Assembly: GCF_029846175.1 (NCBI RefSeq)
Contig: NZ_JARWAC010000016.1
Location: 62,001 to 126,000, forward strand
Source: Sphaerisporangium sp. TRM90804
Lineage (GTDB): Bacteria > Actinomycetota > Actinomycetes > Streptosporangiales > Streptosporangiaceae
Length of the DNA stretch: 64,000 nucleotides
Direction of reading: 5' to 3'
Shown here: piece by piece, positions 41,197 to 50,482 of the stretch
How the letters are laid out: each line of letters opens with the position of its first letter
Numbering within the stretch: position 1 is the first letter of the stretch
Notes under the pieces: generated by a model
Database searches by the model: none
What the model saw: only the letters and a program-made list of their open reading frames with translations
Told to the model about the DNA's origin: nothing
Made by a program: the position numbers and the translations under genes

Positions 41197-42219
41197 TCAC
41201 TTCTGGCTGACGCCCGTCACGGCGCCGTCGAACCCGATGACGCGGGCGGGCTCGGCGGCCCCCGTGCGGGAGACCTGGCTGACGTACTGGTGGGTCTCCA
41301 CCAGGCGGAGCATGGTGGCGACCACCGGCGCGCCGACCGCCCACCGCACGTCCTCGGGCACGGGCACGAGCCCCTGGGCGTGCTTCATCTTGGCCTGCCG
41401 CAACGTCGTGCGCGTCAGCGAGTACAGGATGACGGCGCCGCCGTCATCGGTGCGCAGGGCGTAGATCGGGTACGCGGTCGCGGCGAAGATCGACTCGTCG
41501 AGGAACCCGAACCACTTGGCGGTGGGCTTGTCCTCGCCCCTCTGGGTGAAGTAGCCGGTGGTGCGCGGCCCGGCGGCGATGAGGCTGGCGGCGAAGCCGC
41601 CCGGCCCCTCCTCGGCGATGGTCGCGTGCAGCGGGGCCATCAGGTGCGGGCTGATCGCCACGGTGTCGTCCCTGGTGGGCAGGGGGGTGGCGTACCCCTC
41701 GGCGTCCAGGGCCACCTTCGGCGGCGCGGCGCCCGGCTCCAGCAGGGACGAGAAGCTCAGCAGCCAGCGTGAGGTCGTGTACTGCTTCATGAAGGCCATG
41801 ACGGCGGTGCGCTTCTCGCCGCCGGGGCCGCGCCGCTCGACGACCGCCGCGAACCACAGGGGAAAGCGGTCGAGGCGGGGGACGAGCAGCCGCGGCTCGC
41901 CCCAGGTGTAGCGGGGCGGCCGCATGGAGGTCGACCGGAAGGCGGTCGACGCGAACGGCGCCTGCCCGTCGCGCGCCAGGGCGAGGTCGAAGGACAGGTC
42001 GCCCGACGCCCTGACCACGTCGTCGGTGGCCAGGTACACGCGCAGCACCCGCCTCGCGTCCTCCAGCGTGACGTGGGCCTCGGCCGAGGGGGCCGGCGAC
42101 GGCGTCGGGGTGCCGGCCGGGGAGGTCGCCGGCTTCACGGCGGCCGGGAGGGGCGAGGCGCCCCCGCCGGGCGAGCAGGCGGCGAGCAGAAGAAGCGACA
42201 GCACCAGGAGGCCACGCAT
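41197..42219 (-). CDS. Secreted lipoprotein of unknown function (DUF8094-like)
   Basis: A 340-residue lipoprotein. The signal peptide MRGLLVLSLLLLAAC ends in the lipobox LLAAC. A Pro/Thr/Ser linker (to about residue 50) is followed by a domain of alternating beta and helical segments without known catalytic motif. Similar proteins are widespread next to prfB in Streptosporangiales and Streptomyces; their role is unknown. ATG at 42219 is used; a GTG four codons upstream is an alternative. It is divergent from prfB. Confidence 0.8.
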   Translation of the reverse strand: MRGLLVLSLLLLAACSPGGGASPLPAAVKPATSPAGTPTPSPAPSAEAHVTLEDARRVLRVYLATDDVVRASGDLSFDLALARDGQAPFASTAFRSTSMRPPRYTWGEPRLLVPRLDRFPLWFAAVVERRGPGGEKRTAVMAFMKQYTTSRWLLSFSSLLEPGAAPPKVALDAEGYATPLPTRDDTVAISPHLMAPLHATIAEEGPGGFAASLIAAGPRTTGYFTQRGEDKPTAKWFGFLDESIFAATAYPIYALRTDDGGAVILYSLTRTTLRQAKMKHAQGLVPVPEDVRWAVGAPVVATMLRLVETHQYVSQVSRTGAAEPARVIGFDGAVTGVSQK

Positions 42220-42303
42220 GGTCCTGCTCACGCTCGCCTCCCGAAGAGTCCTCGCCGACGCCCATGCTAGCCACGCGCGCGGCGGCGCCGAAGTCGCGTA
42301 CCC

Positions 42304-43431
42304 TTGGCAGATGTGGCAGCCATCGATCCCGCAGAAGAGATCAACGAGCTTACCGGCACGCTGAGAAGCATTCAGGACGTGCTCGATCTCGACGTCATGC
42401 GCAAGCAGATCGCCGAGCTGGAGCAGCAGGCTGCCGCGCCCGACCTGTGGAACGACCCCGAGCAGGCCCAGAAGGTCACGAGCAAGCTCTCGCACCTCCA
42501 GGGCGAGGTCAACCGCGTCGAGGGGCTGGTCCGCAGGCTGGAGGACGTCGCGGTGCTCTTCGAGCTCGCCGAGGGCGAGAACGACGCCGAGACCCGCGAG
42601 GAGGCCGACCGCGAGCTCGCGTCCCTCCGCAACGACGTCAACGCCCTGGAGGTCCGCACCCTGCTGTCGGGGCCGTACGACGCGCGAGAGGCGCTCGTCA
42701 CGATCAACTCCCAGGCCGGCGGCGTCGACGCCGCCGACTGGGCGCAGATGCTCATGCGCATGTACCTTCGCTGGGCCGAGCGCAAGGGCTACTCCACCGA
42801 GGTCTACGACACTTCCTACGCCGAGGAGGCGGGCATCAAGTCCGCCACCTTCGCGGTCAAGGCGCCCTACGCCTACGGCACGCTGCGCGGCGAGCACGGC
42901 ACCCACCGGCTGGTCCGCATCAGCCCCTTCGACAACCAGGGCCGCCGCCAGACCTCCTTCGCGGGCGTCGACATCGTCCCGGTGGTCGAGCAGACCGACC
43001 ACATCGACATCAACGAGGATGATCTGCGCATCGACGTCTACCGGTCCTCGGGCCCGGGCGGCCAGGGCGTCAACACCACCGACTCCGCGGTGCGCATCAC
43101 GCACATGCCCACGGGCATCGTGGTGTCCTGCCAGAACGAGCGCTCCCAGCTCCAGAACCGCGCCTCGGCGATGGCGGTCCTGCAGGCCAAGCTGCTGGAG
43201 CGCAAGCGGCACGAAGAGGCCGAGAAGATGTCCGAGCTGCGCGGCGAGTCGACGACCTCCTGGGGCACGCAGATCCGTAACTACGTGTTGCATCCCTACC
43301 AGATCGTGAAAGACCTGCGCACGTCCGTCGAGGCGGGCAACCCGACCTCGGTGCTCGACGGCGACATCGACGGCTTCATCGAGGGTGAGATCCGCTGGAT
43401 GCGCCGGCTGGAGTCCGGCGGCTCCAACTGA
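42304..43431 (+). CDS. prfB: Peptide chain release factor 2
   Basis: A 375-residue RF2, which reads UGA and UAA. The stop-recognition tripeptide is SPF in [12 protein letters not shown], and the catalytic motif GGQ is in [17 protein letters not shown] near residue 253. The programmed +1 frameshift site of enterobacterial prfB is absent and the frame is continuous. The start is TTG at 42304 or GTG at 42313; neither has a ribosome-binding site. TACCCT at 42299-42304 lies one short step before the GTG, so a leaderless GTG start at 42313 is quite possible. Confidence 0.95.
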   Translation: MADVAAIDPAEEINELTGTLRSIQDVLDLDVMRKQIAELEQQAAAPDLWNDPEQAQKVTSKLSHLQGEVNRVEGLVRRLEDVAVLFELAEGENDAETREEADRELASLRNDVNALEVRTLLSGPYDAREALVTINSQAGGVDAADWAQMLMRMYLRWAERKGYSTEVYDTSYAEEAGIKSATFAVKAPYAYGTLRGEHGTHRLVRISPFDNQGRRQTSFAGVDIVPVVEQTDHIDINEDDLRIDVYRSSGPGGQGVNTTDSAVRITHMPTGIVVSCQNERSQLQNRASAMAVLQAKLLERKRHEEAEKMSELRGESTTSWGTQIRNYVLHPYQIVKDLRTSVEAGNPTSVLDGDIDGFIEGEIRWMRRLESGGSN

Positions 43432-43434
43432 CCC

Positions 43435-43457
43435 CGCGGGCCGCACGGCGGCCCGCG
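43435..43457. terminator. Hairpin after prfB
   Basis: CGCGGGCCGC (43435-43444) and GCGGCCCGCG (43448-43457) pair perfectly around ACG, four bases after the prfB stop. No T-tract. Confidence 0.6.
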
Positions 43458-43634
43458 CGGCTCCCGGCGGCGGCCTCGTGCCGCGCCCGGCGGCGCTCAG
43501 ATGTGGGGTGAGCCTCGGCGGCCGGTACGGGTGTGTGGCGGGCGCGGTAGGAGTGCGTCCGGGGCTCTGCGCTCCGATCGCGGGCGCGCCTCAGGCGCCC
43601 TCGACCCTACCTTCGTCAGGGGCGTGCGGCGCTC

Positions 43635-43826
43635 TCAGGCCCCGTAGAGGTGCCGGAGGGTCAGCGTGAAGAACAGCAGGGCGATCAGGATGATCGCGAT
43701 CAGCAGGGGCGGCAGGCCCCCCTGTCCGTGCTGGTGGAGCCGGTTCCTGCCGGCGCGGCAGGAGGCGCAGCGCCCCTCCACGACCGGTCCCGCGCACTGG
43801 GCGCAGACGAGATGTTCGCAGCTCAA
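43635..43826 (-). CDS. Small zinc-ribbon membrane protein
   Basis: A 63-residue protein. The N-terminal half has four cysteines in two knuckles (CAQC and CASC, preceded by CEHLVC), typical of a zinc ribbon. The C-terminal half is one membrane helix (PPLLIAIILIALLFFTLTL). The ATG at 43826 has AAGATCCCCTT-like purines ahead. Small proteins of this build occur in many actinomycetes; the function is unknown. Confidence 0.75.
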   Translation of the reverse strand: MSCEHLVCAQCAGPVVEGRCASCRAGRNRLHQHGQGGLPPLLIAIILIALLFFTLTLRHLYGA

Positions 43827-43900
43827 GGGGATCTTCCTCTCCGCGGTGGTCGCTTTACCGGCCCGTTAGCGAGTGTGGAATCGTTTTGTTTCCGTTATGG

Positions 43901-43929
43901 ACGTTCCATGCCAGTGTTACCCCTAGACT
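43901..43929 (+). promoter_or_regulatory. Promoter P1 upstream of ftsE
   Basis: ACGTTC (43901-43906) and TAGACT (43924-43929) are 17 bases apart. The same arrangement, with ACGTCC and an identical ACCCCTAGACTG around the -10, recurs 112 bases downstream. Confidence 0.45.
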
Positions 43930-44012
43930 GAGCCTCGGCCAACCGGAACGTCGATCAATGGTAAAGACCGTCGGCCTCCGGTCGGCAGCAATGCGATGTG
44001 GCCAACGCGGCC

Positions 44013-44041
44013 ACGTCCGCGACCGTCCCAACCCCTAGACT
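44013..44041 (+). promoter_or_regulatory. Promoter P2 upstream of ftsE
   Basis: ACGTCC (44013-44018) and TAGACT (44036-44041) are 17 bases apart. A start near 44048 would leave a leader of about 12 bases before the GTG of ftsE. Confidence 0.5.
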
Positions 44042-44060
44042 GGCATGCCGTGATGCGCCT

Positions 44061-44750
44061 GTGATCCATTTCGATAATGTCACCAAGGTCTACGTTAACC
44101 AGAACCGCCCCGCCCTCGACCACGTCAGCGTGGATGTCGACAAGGGCGAGTTCGTGTTCCTGGTCGGTCCTTCGGGGTCGGGGAAGTCGACCTTTCTCCG
44201 TCTGGTCCTGAAGGAGGAGCGCCCCAACTCCGGGGCGATCCACGTCGCCGGTAAGGATCTGGCGCGCCTGTCGAACTTCAAGGTGCCGCATCTGCGCCGC
44301 CGCATCGGCTGCGTGTTCCAGGACTTCCGGCTCCTCCCCAACAAGAACGTCTACGAGAACGTGGCGTTCGCGCTGGAGGTGATCGGCAAGCCCCGGCGGT
44401 TCATTCGCAAGGTGGTGCCCGAGGTCGTCGAGCTCGTCGGCCTTGACGGCAAGGCCCACCGCATGCCGGACGAGCTGTCAGGCGGCGAGCAGCAGCGGGT
44501 CGCGATGGCCCGCGCGTTCGTCAACCGGCCGATGATCCTGCTCGCGGACGAGCCCACGGGTAACATCGACCCCGCTACCAGCATCGGGATCATGAAGGTG
44601 CTCGACCGCATCAACCGGACCGGCACCACCGTCGTCATGGCCACCCACGACGCCGCCATCGTCGACTCCATGCGCAAACGCGTGGTCGAGTTGGAGGACG
44701 GAAAGATCGTCCGGGATCAGTCGCGCGGCGTCTACGGCCAGGCGTACTGA
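44061..44750 (+). CDS. ftsE: Cell-division ATP-binding protein FtsE
   Basis: A 229-residue ABC ATPase. Walker A is GPSGSGKST near residue 36, the signature LSGGEQQR near 140, Walker [11 protein letters not shown], and the switch His in MATHD. With FtsX it transmits cytoplasmic ATP hydrolysis to peptidoglycan hydrolases at the septum. GTG at 44061 begins the conserved [11 protein letters not shown]. There is no ribosome-binding site, in keeping with the short predicted leader. ftsX follows after 36 bases. Confidence 0.96.
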   Translation: MIHFDNVTKVYVNQNRPALDHVSVDVDKGEFVFLVGPSGSGKSTFLRLVLKEERPNSGAIHVAGKDLARLSNFKVPHLRRRIGCVFQDFRLLPNKNVYENVAFALEVIGKPRRFIRKVVPEVVELVGLDGKAHRMPDELSGGEQQRVAMARAFVNRPMILLADEPTGNIDPATSIGIMKVLDRINRTGTTVVMATHDAAIVDSMRKRVVELEDGKIVRDQSRGVYGQAY

Positions 44751-44786
44751 TCACTTAGGCGAGAGCGACAGGGGACACCCAAAAGC

Positions 44787-45695
44787 ATGCGCGCAAACTT
44801 CATCTTCTCTGAGGTCTGGATCGGCCTTCGTCGCAACCTGACGATGACCATCGCGGTGATCGTGACCGTGGCCATCGGCATGGCACTGCTCGGCATCGGG
44901 CTGATGATCAACGCGCAGGTCGGGAACATGAGCACCTACTGGGCTGACAAGGTCCAGCTCTCGGCCTTCCTGTGCAAGAAGAACGACCCGTTCGAGGCGT
45001 GCAAGGGCCGCAGCGCGGTCAACACGCAGGAGCGCCAGGCGCTGCTTGCGCAGATCAAGAGCATGCCGCAGGTCGACGACGTCTTCTTCGAGAACCAGCA
45101 GGCGGCGTACGAGAACTTCAAGGCCGCCTACAGCAGCAACAGCGTCTTCCTGTCCGCGGTCAAGGTCGAGGACATGCCGGAGTCCTTCCGCGTGAAGCTG
45201 CACAACCCCGAGGAGTACGAGGCGGTGTTCGCCGCCCTCAGCGGCGCGCCGGGGGTGTCGAACGTCGTCAACGACCAGCAGCTGCTCGACAAGTTCTTCG
45301 GGCTGATGGGCAAGCTGCGCTGGGCGGCGCTCGTGGTGGCGCTCATCCAGGTGTTCGCCGCGATCCTGCTGATCGGCAACACGGTGCGGCTGTCGGCGTA
45401 CAACCGCAGACGCGAGACCGGGATCATGCGGCTGGTCGGCGCCTCCAACCTGTACATCCAGCTTCCATTCGTCATGGAGGGCACGATCGCCGGCCTGATC
45501 GGCGGGGTGATCTCGGCGATCCTGCTGATCGTCGCGAAGATCGTGCTGTTCGACGGGATGCAGGCGTACTTCGTGCTGTCCACCCAGCTCGACTGGAGCG
45601 ACGTCGCGCAGGTGATCACGCTGACGACCGTGGTCGGCGTGCTGATCTGTATCCTGGCCTCCTTCGTCACCCTGCGGCGTTACCTGAGGGTGTGA
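44787..45695 (+). CDS. ftsX: Cell-division protein FtsX
   Basis: A 302-residue membrane partner of FtsE. The first helix is at about 22-45, then a large extracytoplasmic domain with a short Cys pair ([10 protein letters not shown]), then three C-terminal helices beginning near residue 175. The extracytoplasmic domain normally contacts a NlpC/P60 hydrolase such as RipC. It is part of the conserved run ftsE-ftsX-smpB. Confidence 0.95.
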   Translation: MRANFIFSEVWIGLRRNLTMTIAVIVTVAIGMALLGIGLMINAQVGNMSTYWADKVQLSAFLCKKNDPFEACKGRSAVNTQERQALLAQIKSMPQVDDVFFENQQAAYENFKAAYSSNSVFLSAVKVEDMPESFRVKLHNPEEYEAVFAALSGAPGVSNVVNDQQLLDKFFGLMGKLRWAALVVALIQVFAAILLIGNTVRLSAYNRRRETGIMRLVGASNLYIQLPFVMEGTIAGLIGGVISAILLIVAKIVLFDGMQAYFVLSTQLDWSDVAQVITLTTVVGVLICILASFVTLRRYLRV

Positions 45696-45718
45696 CGGTC
45701 CCCGGTAGGCTCGCTGCC

Positions 45719-46186
45719 ATGCCACGTGAGACGGGGCGCAAGCTCATCGCCCAGAACAAGCGTGCCCGGCACGACTTCCACATCGAGGACACCTACGAGG
45801 CGGGCATGGTCCTGATGGGCACGGAGGTCAAGTCCCTCCGTGCCGGCCGGGCCAGCCTCACCGACGGGTACGCCCAGGTGAAGGACGACGAGGTCTGGCT
45901 GATGAACGTGCACATCCCCGAGTACCACATGGGCACGTGGACCAACCACGCGGCGCGGCGGCCTCGCAAGCTGCTGCTGCACCGCAAGGAGATCGGCAAG
46001 CTCGTCGCCAAGACCAAGGAGTCCGGTCTCACGCTGGTCCCGCTCGCGCTGTACTTCAAGGACGGCAGGGCCAAGATCGAGATCGGCCTCGCCCGGGGTA
46101 AGAAGACCTGGGACAAGCGGCAGGACCTCGCCGAGAAGCAGGCGACGCGCGAGATGTCCCGCGCTCTGCGCCACCGCAACAGGTGA
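45719..46186 (+). CDS. smpB: SsrA-binding protein SmpB
   Basis: A 155-residue SmpB, which carries tmRNA to stalled ribosomes. The fold is recognisable from [21 protein letters not shown] to the basic tail [23 protein letters not shown] that enters the mRNA channel. ATG at 45719 is preceded by TAGGCT at 45706-45711, indicating a leaderless or very short-leader transcript in addition to read-through from ftsX. Its partner gene ssrA lies 2.2 kb downstream. Confidence 0.97.
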   Translation: MPRETGRKLIAQNKRARHDFHIEDTYEAGMVLMGTEVKSLRAGRASLTDGYAQVKDDEVWLMNVHIPEYHMGTWTNHAARRPRKLLLHRKEIGKLVAKTKESGLTLVPLALYFKDGRAKIEIGLARGKKTWDKRQDLAEKQATREMSRALRHRNR

Positions 46187-46187
46187 G

Positions 46188-48095
46188 GTGCGGTCGGTCG
46201 TGGCGCTAGCCGTGCGTTTCAAGAGGGCGCTGTCGGCGGGCCTGTCGCTCGCCGTGGCGGTCCCCGCCCTGTCGGCGTGCTTCGCCGAGACGTCCCCGCA
46301 CGACGCCGTCAGCGAGTTCCTGGTCGGGTGGCAGACCGGCCGGTACGCCGACGCCGCCCGGCGCACCGACGGCGACCCCGAGAAGGTGAGCGCGGCGCTG
46401 GAGAACGTCGGCCTGCAGCTCGACGCCGCGTCCATCCGCTTCTCGCTCAAGGGCCTGAAGACCAGCGGCGAGACCGCCGACGCCACCTTCCACGTTCAGG
46501 TCGACCTCGGCGACAACAACCCGTTGTGGCAGTACGACAACAAGCTGCCGCTCCATCTGGTCGACGGCCGGTGGAAGGTCCGCTGGTCGCCGAGCGTGAT
46601 CCATCCGGAGCTGCGCGAGGGGCAGCGCTTCGCGGTGGACGCGCCCTCCGAGCCGCGCCAGCCGGTGTTCGACCGCAACGGAGACCCCCTGCAGGAGGAG
46701 GCGACCCTGTACGTGGCCGGCGTCGTCCCGGCCACGCTGAAAGACCGCGAGACGCTGTGCGAGCAGCTCTTCCAGCTCACCGGCTTTGCGCAGGACCGCC
46801 TGCTCAGCCGCATCGTCTCCGCGCCGCCGCAGTCGTTCGTCCCGCTGGTGACGTTCGGCCGTGCCAAGTACGCCCAGCTCAGCGACCGGCTCGACGGCAT
46901 CGCCGGCCTGCAGATCGACAAGAAGCAGCAGCCGGTCGCGCCCGCGCAGCCCGTCGAGATCATCGGCAAGGTCGGCACGATCACCCCCGAGACCGAGCAG
47001 TTGCTCGGCGGGCCTCAGCGCGCCGGCGACACCGTCGGCCAGGGCGGGCTGCAGAAGGCCTACCAGGATCAGCTCACCGGCTCCACCGGCACCCGGGTCA
47101 TCACCTACGACCTCAAGACCGGCGAGCAGGTGGCCGAGCTGGCCGAGTGGGAGGGCAGGCTCAACACCTCGGTGAAGACCACCCTCGACAAGGGCGTTCA
47201 GCGGGCGGCCGACCTCGCCGTCGGCGGGAGCGCCCCCGCCGCGCTGGTGGCCGTGGACGCGCCCACCGGGGAGATCCTGGCCGTCGGCTCCCACGACATG
47301 CACCAGGAGCACGACGCGCTGGCCGGGCGCTACCCGCCCGGCACGGCGTTCTCGATCGTGGCCGCCGAGGGGCTGCTCGCGACCGGGCTCGACCGCAAGC
47401 AGCGGGTGCCGTGCCCGGCCGACCGCACGGTCGGCGGCGCGCGCTTCCAGCAGGCCACGGCCCCCGCCGGCACCGCCCCCACCGTCACCGCCGGCTTCGC
47501 CCAGGGGTGCGTGACCGCCCTGGCGGCCCTGTCGCGCCGCATCGACGCCCAGGCGCTCGCCAAGTCCGCGGCCCACTTCGGCATCGGCGGCGACTGGGGC
47601 CTCCCGCTGCGGTCGTTCAGCGGCACGGTGCCCGCGGCCTCAACCGACGCCGCCAAGGCGCGGGTGATCGCCGGCCAGTCGGTGCGGGTCAGCCCGCTGG
47701 CGATGGCCCTGGTGGCCGGCGCGGTCGCCTCGGGCACCTGGCGGCCGCCCACGCTCGTGACCTCGCCCTCCTCGCCCGACCCGTCGGCCGACGTCGAGCC
47801 GGCCGTCGCGCCGAGCCCCGTGCCGCTGGACACCCGCACGCTCGACGGGCTGCGCGCCATGATGCGAGCCGGCGTCACCTCCGGCACGGCGGTCGCCGCG
47901 GCGGCGCCGGGCGAGCCCGTCCACGGGGTCTCCTCCGCGGTGACGTACACCGACAAGAAGCGGCAGCGCAACCTGTCGTGGTTCGTGGGCTGGCAGGGGG
48001 ACGTCGCGGTGGCCGTCCTCGCCGAGACCACCGACCCCGCGGCCGGCGCCCGCATGGCCGGCGCCTTCTTCCGCTCCGGCGTCACCGCGTCCTGA
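46188..48095 (+). CDS. Penicillin-binding-like lipoprotein lacking catalytic motifs
   Basis: A 635-residue lipoprotein. The signal peptide ends in the lipobox PALSAC. An NTF2-like (MecA-N type) domain occupies about 35-150, a PBP dimerisation domain about 150-320, and a transpeptidase-like domain the rest. At the position of the catalytic S-x-x-K tetrad the sequence is T386-A-F-S389 (context YPPGTAFSIVAAEGLL). The S-x-N motif is GCV (QGCVTALAA), and no KTG triad is found where HGVSSAVTY stands. All three active-site motifs are therefore lost. It may bind peptidoglycan or act as a scaffold or sensor. GTG at 46188 is one base after the smpB stop, so the two are coupled. Confidence 0.88.
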   Translation: MRSVVALAVRFKRALSAGLSLAVAVPALSACFAETSPHDAVSEFLVGWQTGRYADAARRTDGDPEKVSAALENVGLQLDAASIRFSLKGLKTSGETADATFHVQVDLGDNNPLWQYDNKLPLHLVDGRWKVRWSPSVIHPELREGQRFAVDAPSEPRQPVFDRNGDPLQEEATLYVAGVVPATLKDRETLCEQLFQLTGFAQDRLLSRIVSAPPQSFVPLVTFGRAKYAQLSDRLDGIAGLQIDKKQQPVAPAQPVEIIGKVGTITPETEQLLGGPQRAGDTVGQGGLQKAYQDQLTGSTGTRVITYDLKTGEQVAELAEWEGRLNTSVKTTLDKGVQRAADLAVGGSAPAALVAVDAPTGEILAVGSHDMHQEHDALAGRYPPGTAFSIVAAEGLLATGLDRKQRVPCPADRTVGGARFQQATAPAGTAPTVTAGFAQGCVTALAALSRRIDAQALAKSAAHFGIGGDWGLPLRSFSGTVPAASTDAAKARVIAGQSVRVSPLAMALVAGAVASGTWRPPTLVTSPSSPDPSADVEPAVAPSPVPLDTRTLDGLRAMMRAGVTSGTAVAAAAPGEPVHGVSSAVTYTDKKRQRNLSWFVGWQGDVAVAVLAETTDPAAGARMAGAFFRSGVTAS

Positions 48096-48344
48096 GCCCG
48101 GCGACGCGCCCGGCCGAAATTGGTCGGCCGGGCGAGCAACCTCCGGGGGCACATCCCGCGTCTTCCTCGATGATTGGGCCCGCTTGGGGGTTGCGGGCTC
48201 AGTCGCCGTGATGAGACCAGGGCTTCATCTCGGGGGAAGCCCTGCCGTCCGGACCGGCTCGACCCTGCCGGTCGGCCCTCGGGGGCGTGCGCCTCGTGCC
48301 ACGTCCCCGGGGGTGTCGGCGCCCCGGCGGGCGCGGGAATCAAG
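48096..48344 (+). other. Gene-free stretch upstream of ssrA
   Basis: No gene-like frame is present. CGGCCGAAATTGGTCGGCCG at about 48110-48129 is an inverted repeat that may terminate the preceding operon. The rest shows nothing recognisable apart from the ssrA promoter that follows. Confidence 0.4.
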
Positions 48345-48373
48345 TTGGCGTCGCGGTGGTTGCATGGGATACT
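48345..48373 (+). promoter_or_regulatory. Promoter of ssrA
   Basis: TTGGCG (48345-48350) and GATACT (48368-48373) are 17 bases apart. Transcription would begin near 48380, some 36 bases before the mature tmRNA end, to be trimmed by RNase P. Confidence 0.65.
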
Positions 48374-48415
48374 CGGGAACGCATGTTTCCGGGGTACGTG
48401 CGGCGACTCCCACCA

Positions 48416-48791
48416 GGGGGTGACCGGTTTCGACTTCGACATGTCGTGGCAAGGGAAGCGGGCCGAGGACGGCGGACATAACCTCGTTAACACTGTGACC
48501 GCAAACCATAAGTGCCGATAACACGCGCACTCAGGGCCGTATGGCCCTCGCCGCCTAAGCGAGGACCAGGCCCTTGTCAGCCCGGGAGTGCCTCCGGCCC
48601 GGAACTGGCATCGCTAGGAGGCTCAACCGATCGACCCGGTCACGGGGCCGATAGGGAAACCTAACAGTGACTGAGCTCGTCGGCGACATGCCTGTGTGAT
48701 CGCCGGGGCTGAGAAAATCGCAGCAGGCTGCGCCCGGAGAAGCCTTGTAGCGGTGCCGAAGGACGCGGGTTCGATTCCCGCCACCTCCACC
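48416..48791 (+). ncRNA. ssrA: Transfer-messenger RNA (tmRNA)
   Basis: The acceptor arm GGGGGTG (48416-48422) pairs with CACCTCC (48782-48788), with one G-U pair. The T arm GCGGGTTCGATTCCCGC and the 5' element GACCGGTTTCGAC are standard. The messenger part resumes at GCC (48514) after ATAAGT and ends at TAA (48556-48558), encoding the 14-residue tag ADNTRTQGRMALAA; the final ALAA is the protease signal. CC of the CCA end is encoded, the last base being C. Pseudoknot regions follow the reading frame. Confidence 0.97.
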
Positions 48792-48796
48792 CGAAC

Positions 48797-48838
48797 AACG
48801 CCTCCGCACCGGCCCCAGGGCCGGTGCGGAGGCGTTTT
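48797..48838 (+). terminator. Rho-independent terminator of ssrA
   Basis: AACGCCTCCGCACCGGCCC (48797-48815) pairs perfectly with its complement at 48818-48836 and is followed by TT within a TTTT run. It also separates ssrA from the convergent peptidase gene. Confidence 0.93.
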
Positions 48839-48868
48839 CATGTGGTCACCGGTGTCGGTGCGTCTGGG

Positions 48869-50482
48869 TCAGAAGCCCCAGGCGGGGAGGTTCGGGTAGG
48901 GGCCGGGACGCTGCGGCAGCGAGGGCCGGCTCAGGGTCCGCGCTTCGGCCGGCGGGATCGCCGGGCAGGTGATGGCGTTCGGGGGCACGTTCCTGGAGAC
49001 CAGGTAGCGGTCGATGGCCGCCGTGGGGCAGTCGCCGCGGCCGTAGATGCCGTGGCCCCACCCTTCGTAGGTGATCAGCGTCGCCTCGCGGCCGATCTGC
49101 CGGGCGGCGTTGACCGCCCAGGGGTAGGCGGTGGCGGGGTCGTGCAGCGCGTTGCCGAGCAGCAGCGGCGGGGCGCCGTCGACGTCCAGGCGGTGCTGCG
49201 GGTTGGGGATCGGCGCCTCCTGGCCGAGGCAGATCGCGGTCAGCACCGTGGCGGGCGGGCTGAGCCGCATGTCGGGCGCGATCCGCGCGGAGCGGCGCAG
49301 GTGCTCGGCGTACTCGCGGTAGTTCCGCACCGGCAGGCGGTAGTCCTCGCAGAAGACCTGGTCGGGCAGGTACGCCAGCTCCACGGGCTCGGCGGCCTTG
49401 GCCCGCAGGAACCGCGTGAGCTCCCCGGCGGGCGGCTCCTCCCCGGTGTCGAGTGCGACCAGCACTTCCGCGAGCGGGCCCCAGGCGGGGCCGTAGAAGG
49501 CGCCGAAGGCGAGGCCGATGACGTCGAGCTGGGTCAGCTTGTAGTCCGGGTCGTCGGGGAAGGCCAGCTCGCCGCGGTCGGCCCTGGCGAGCAGGTCGGC
49601 CCAGAAGGCGCGGATGTCCCGCCCGTGCAGTGCGCAGGCCTCCTCGCGCTCGCACCAGGCCACGAACTCGTCGAACGAGTCCTGGGCGGCGGCGGCCTCG
49701 GTGTCGATGAAGTCCTTGATCCCCAGGCTGTGGTCCATGTTGCTGTCGAGCACCATGCTGCGGATCTTGCGGGGGAACTTCTCCGCGTACATCTGCCCCA
49801 TCAGGGTGCCGTAGGAGATGCCGTAGTACGACAGCTTCTCGTCGCCGACCGCCGCCCTGATGGCGTCGATGTCCTCGGCCACGCTGCCGGAATCGACGTG
49901 GTCGAACACCGGCCCGGTGCGGGCGCGGCAGTCCTTGTGCAGCTTGCGGGCGAAGGTCCTGAAGGCGTTGAACTCGGCCTCGCTGCGCAGGATCGGGTAC
50001 GGCGCCGTGCGCAGCAGCTCGGCGGAGCAGACGACCGGGCTGCTGCGGGCCACGCCGCGCGGGTCGAAGCCGACGATGTCGAACCGTCGGGTGACCTCCT
50101 CGGTGAAGTAGCCCTCGGCGTAGCCGACGAAGTCGACGCCCGAGCCGCCCGGCCCGCCGGGGTTGATCACCAGCGAGCCGATCCTGGCCGCGGGGTCGGT
50201 GGCCTTGCGCCTGGCCAGGGCCAGGTCGATGGTGGCGCCGCGTGGCCTGTCCCAGTCGACCGGGACCTTCAGCGTCCCGCACTCCACGCCGGTGATCTCC
50301 GGCGGGAAGTCGGTGCAGGGCGCCCACGCGATGGAGGAGGGCTTCCCGGCGGCCCCGCTCGCGACGGCCTCCGCTCCGGGGGCCGCGGCGCCCGGCAGCG
50401 TCCGTGCCCCCGCCGAGGACAGCGGGAACAGGGAGGCGGCGGTGGCGACGGCGAGAGCGATGAGGGGAACTCTTCTTCGCAC
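48869..50482 (-). CDS. Secreted alpha/beta hydrolase (S33, tripeptidyl aminopeptidase type)
   Basis: A 537-residue exported hydrolase of the SlpD/TAP family. A Sec signal peptide (RRRVPLIALAVATAASLFPLSSAGA) is followed by the catalytic domain. The oxyanion region is INPGGPGGSG, the nucleophile Ser is in YYGISYGT, the acid Asp in LGNALHDPATAY, and the base His in GWGHGIYG. The TAP-like C-terminal domain is complete. Relatives cleave N-terminal tripeptides from secreted proteins. GTG at 50482 is chosen because TTGGAG lies five bases before it; an in-frame GTG at 50515 lacks this. Confidence 0.9.
   Translation of the reverse strand: MRRRVPLIALAVATAASLFPLSSAGARTLPGAAAPGAEAVASGAAGKPSSIAWAPCTDFPPEITGVECGTLKVPVDWDRPRGATIDLALARRKATDPAARIGSLVINPGGPGGSGVDFVGYAEGYFTEEVTRRFDIVGFDPRGVARSSPVVCSAELLRTAPYPILRSEAEFNAFRTFARKLHKDCRARTGPVFDHVDSGSVAEDIDAIRAAVGDEKLSYYGISYGTLMGQMYAEKFPRKIRSMVLDSNMDHSLGIKDFIDTEAAAAQDSFDEFVAWCEREEACALHGRDIRAFWADLLARADRGELAFPDDPDYKLTQLDVIGLAFGAFYGPAWGPLAEVLVALDTGEEPPAGELTRFLRAKAAEPVELAYLPDQVFCEDYRLPVRNYREYAEHLRRSARIAPDMRLSPPATVLTAICLGQEAPIPNPQHRLDVDGAPPLLLGNALHDPATAYPWAVNAARQIGREATLITYEGWGHGIYGRGDCPTAAIDRYLVSRNVPPNAITCPAIPPAEARTLSRPSLPQRPGPYPNLPAWGF

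Noticed and set aside
42304-43431. Programmed frameshift in prfB
   Set aside because: The gene is in one continuous frame with no internal UGA, as is usual in actinobacteria.
41197-43446. Long minus-strand frame joining the lipoprotein to the antisense of prfB
   Set aside because: Only the lipoprotein part from 42219 has a signal peptide and family character; the rest mirrors prfB.
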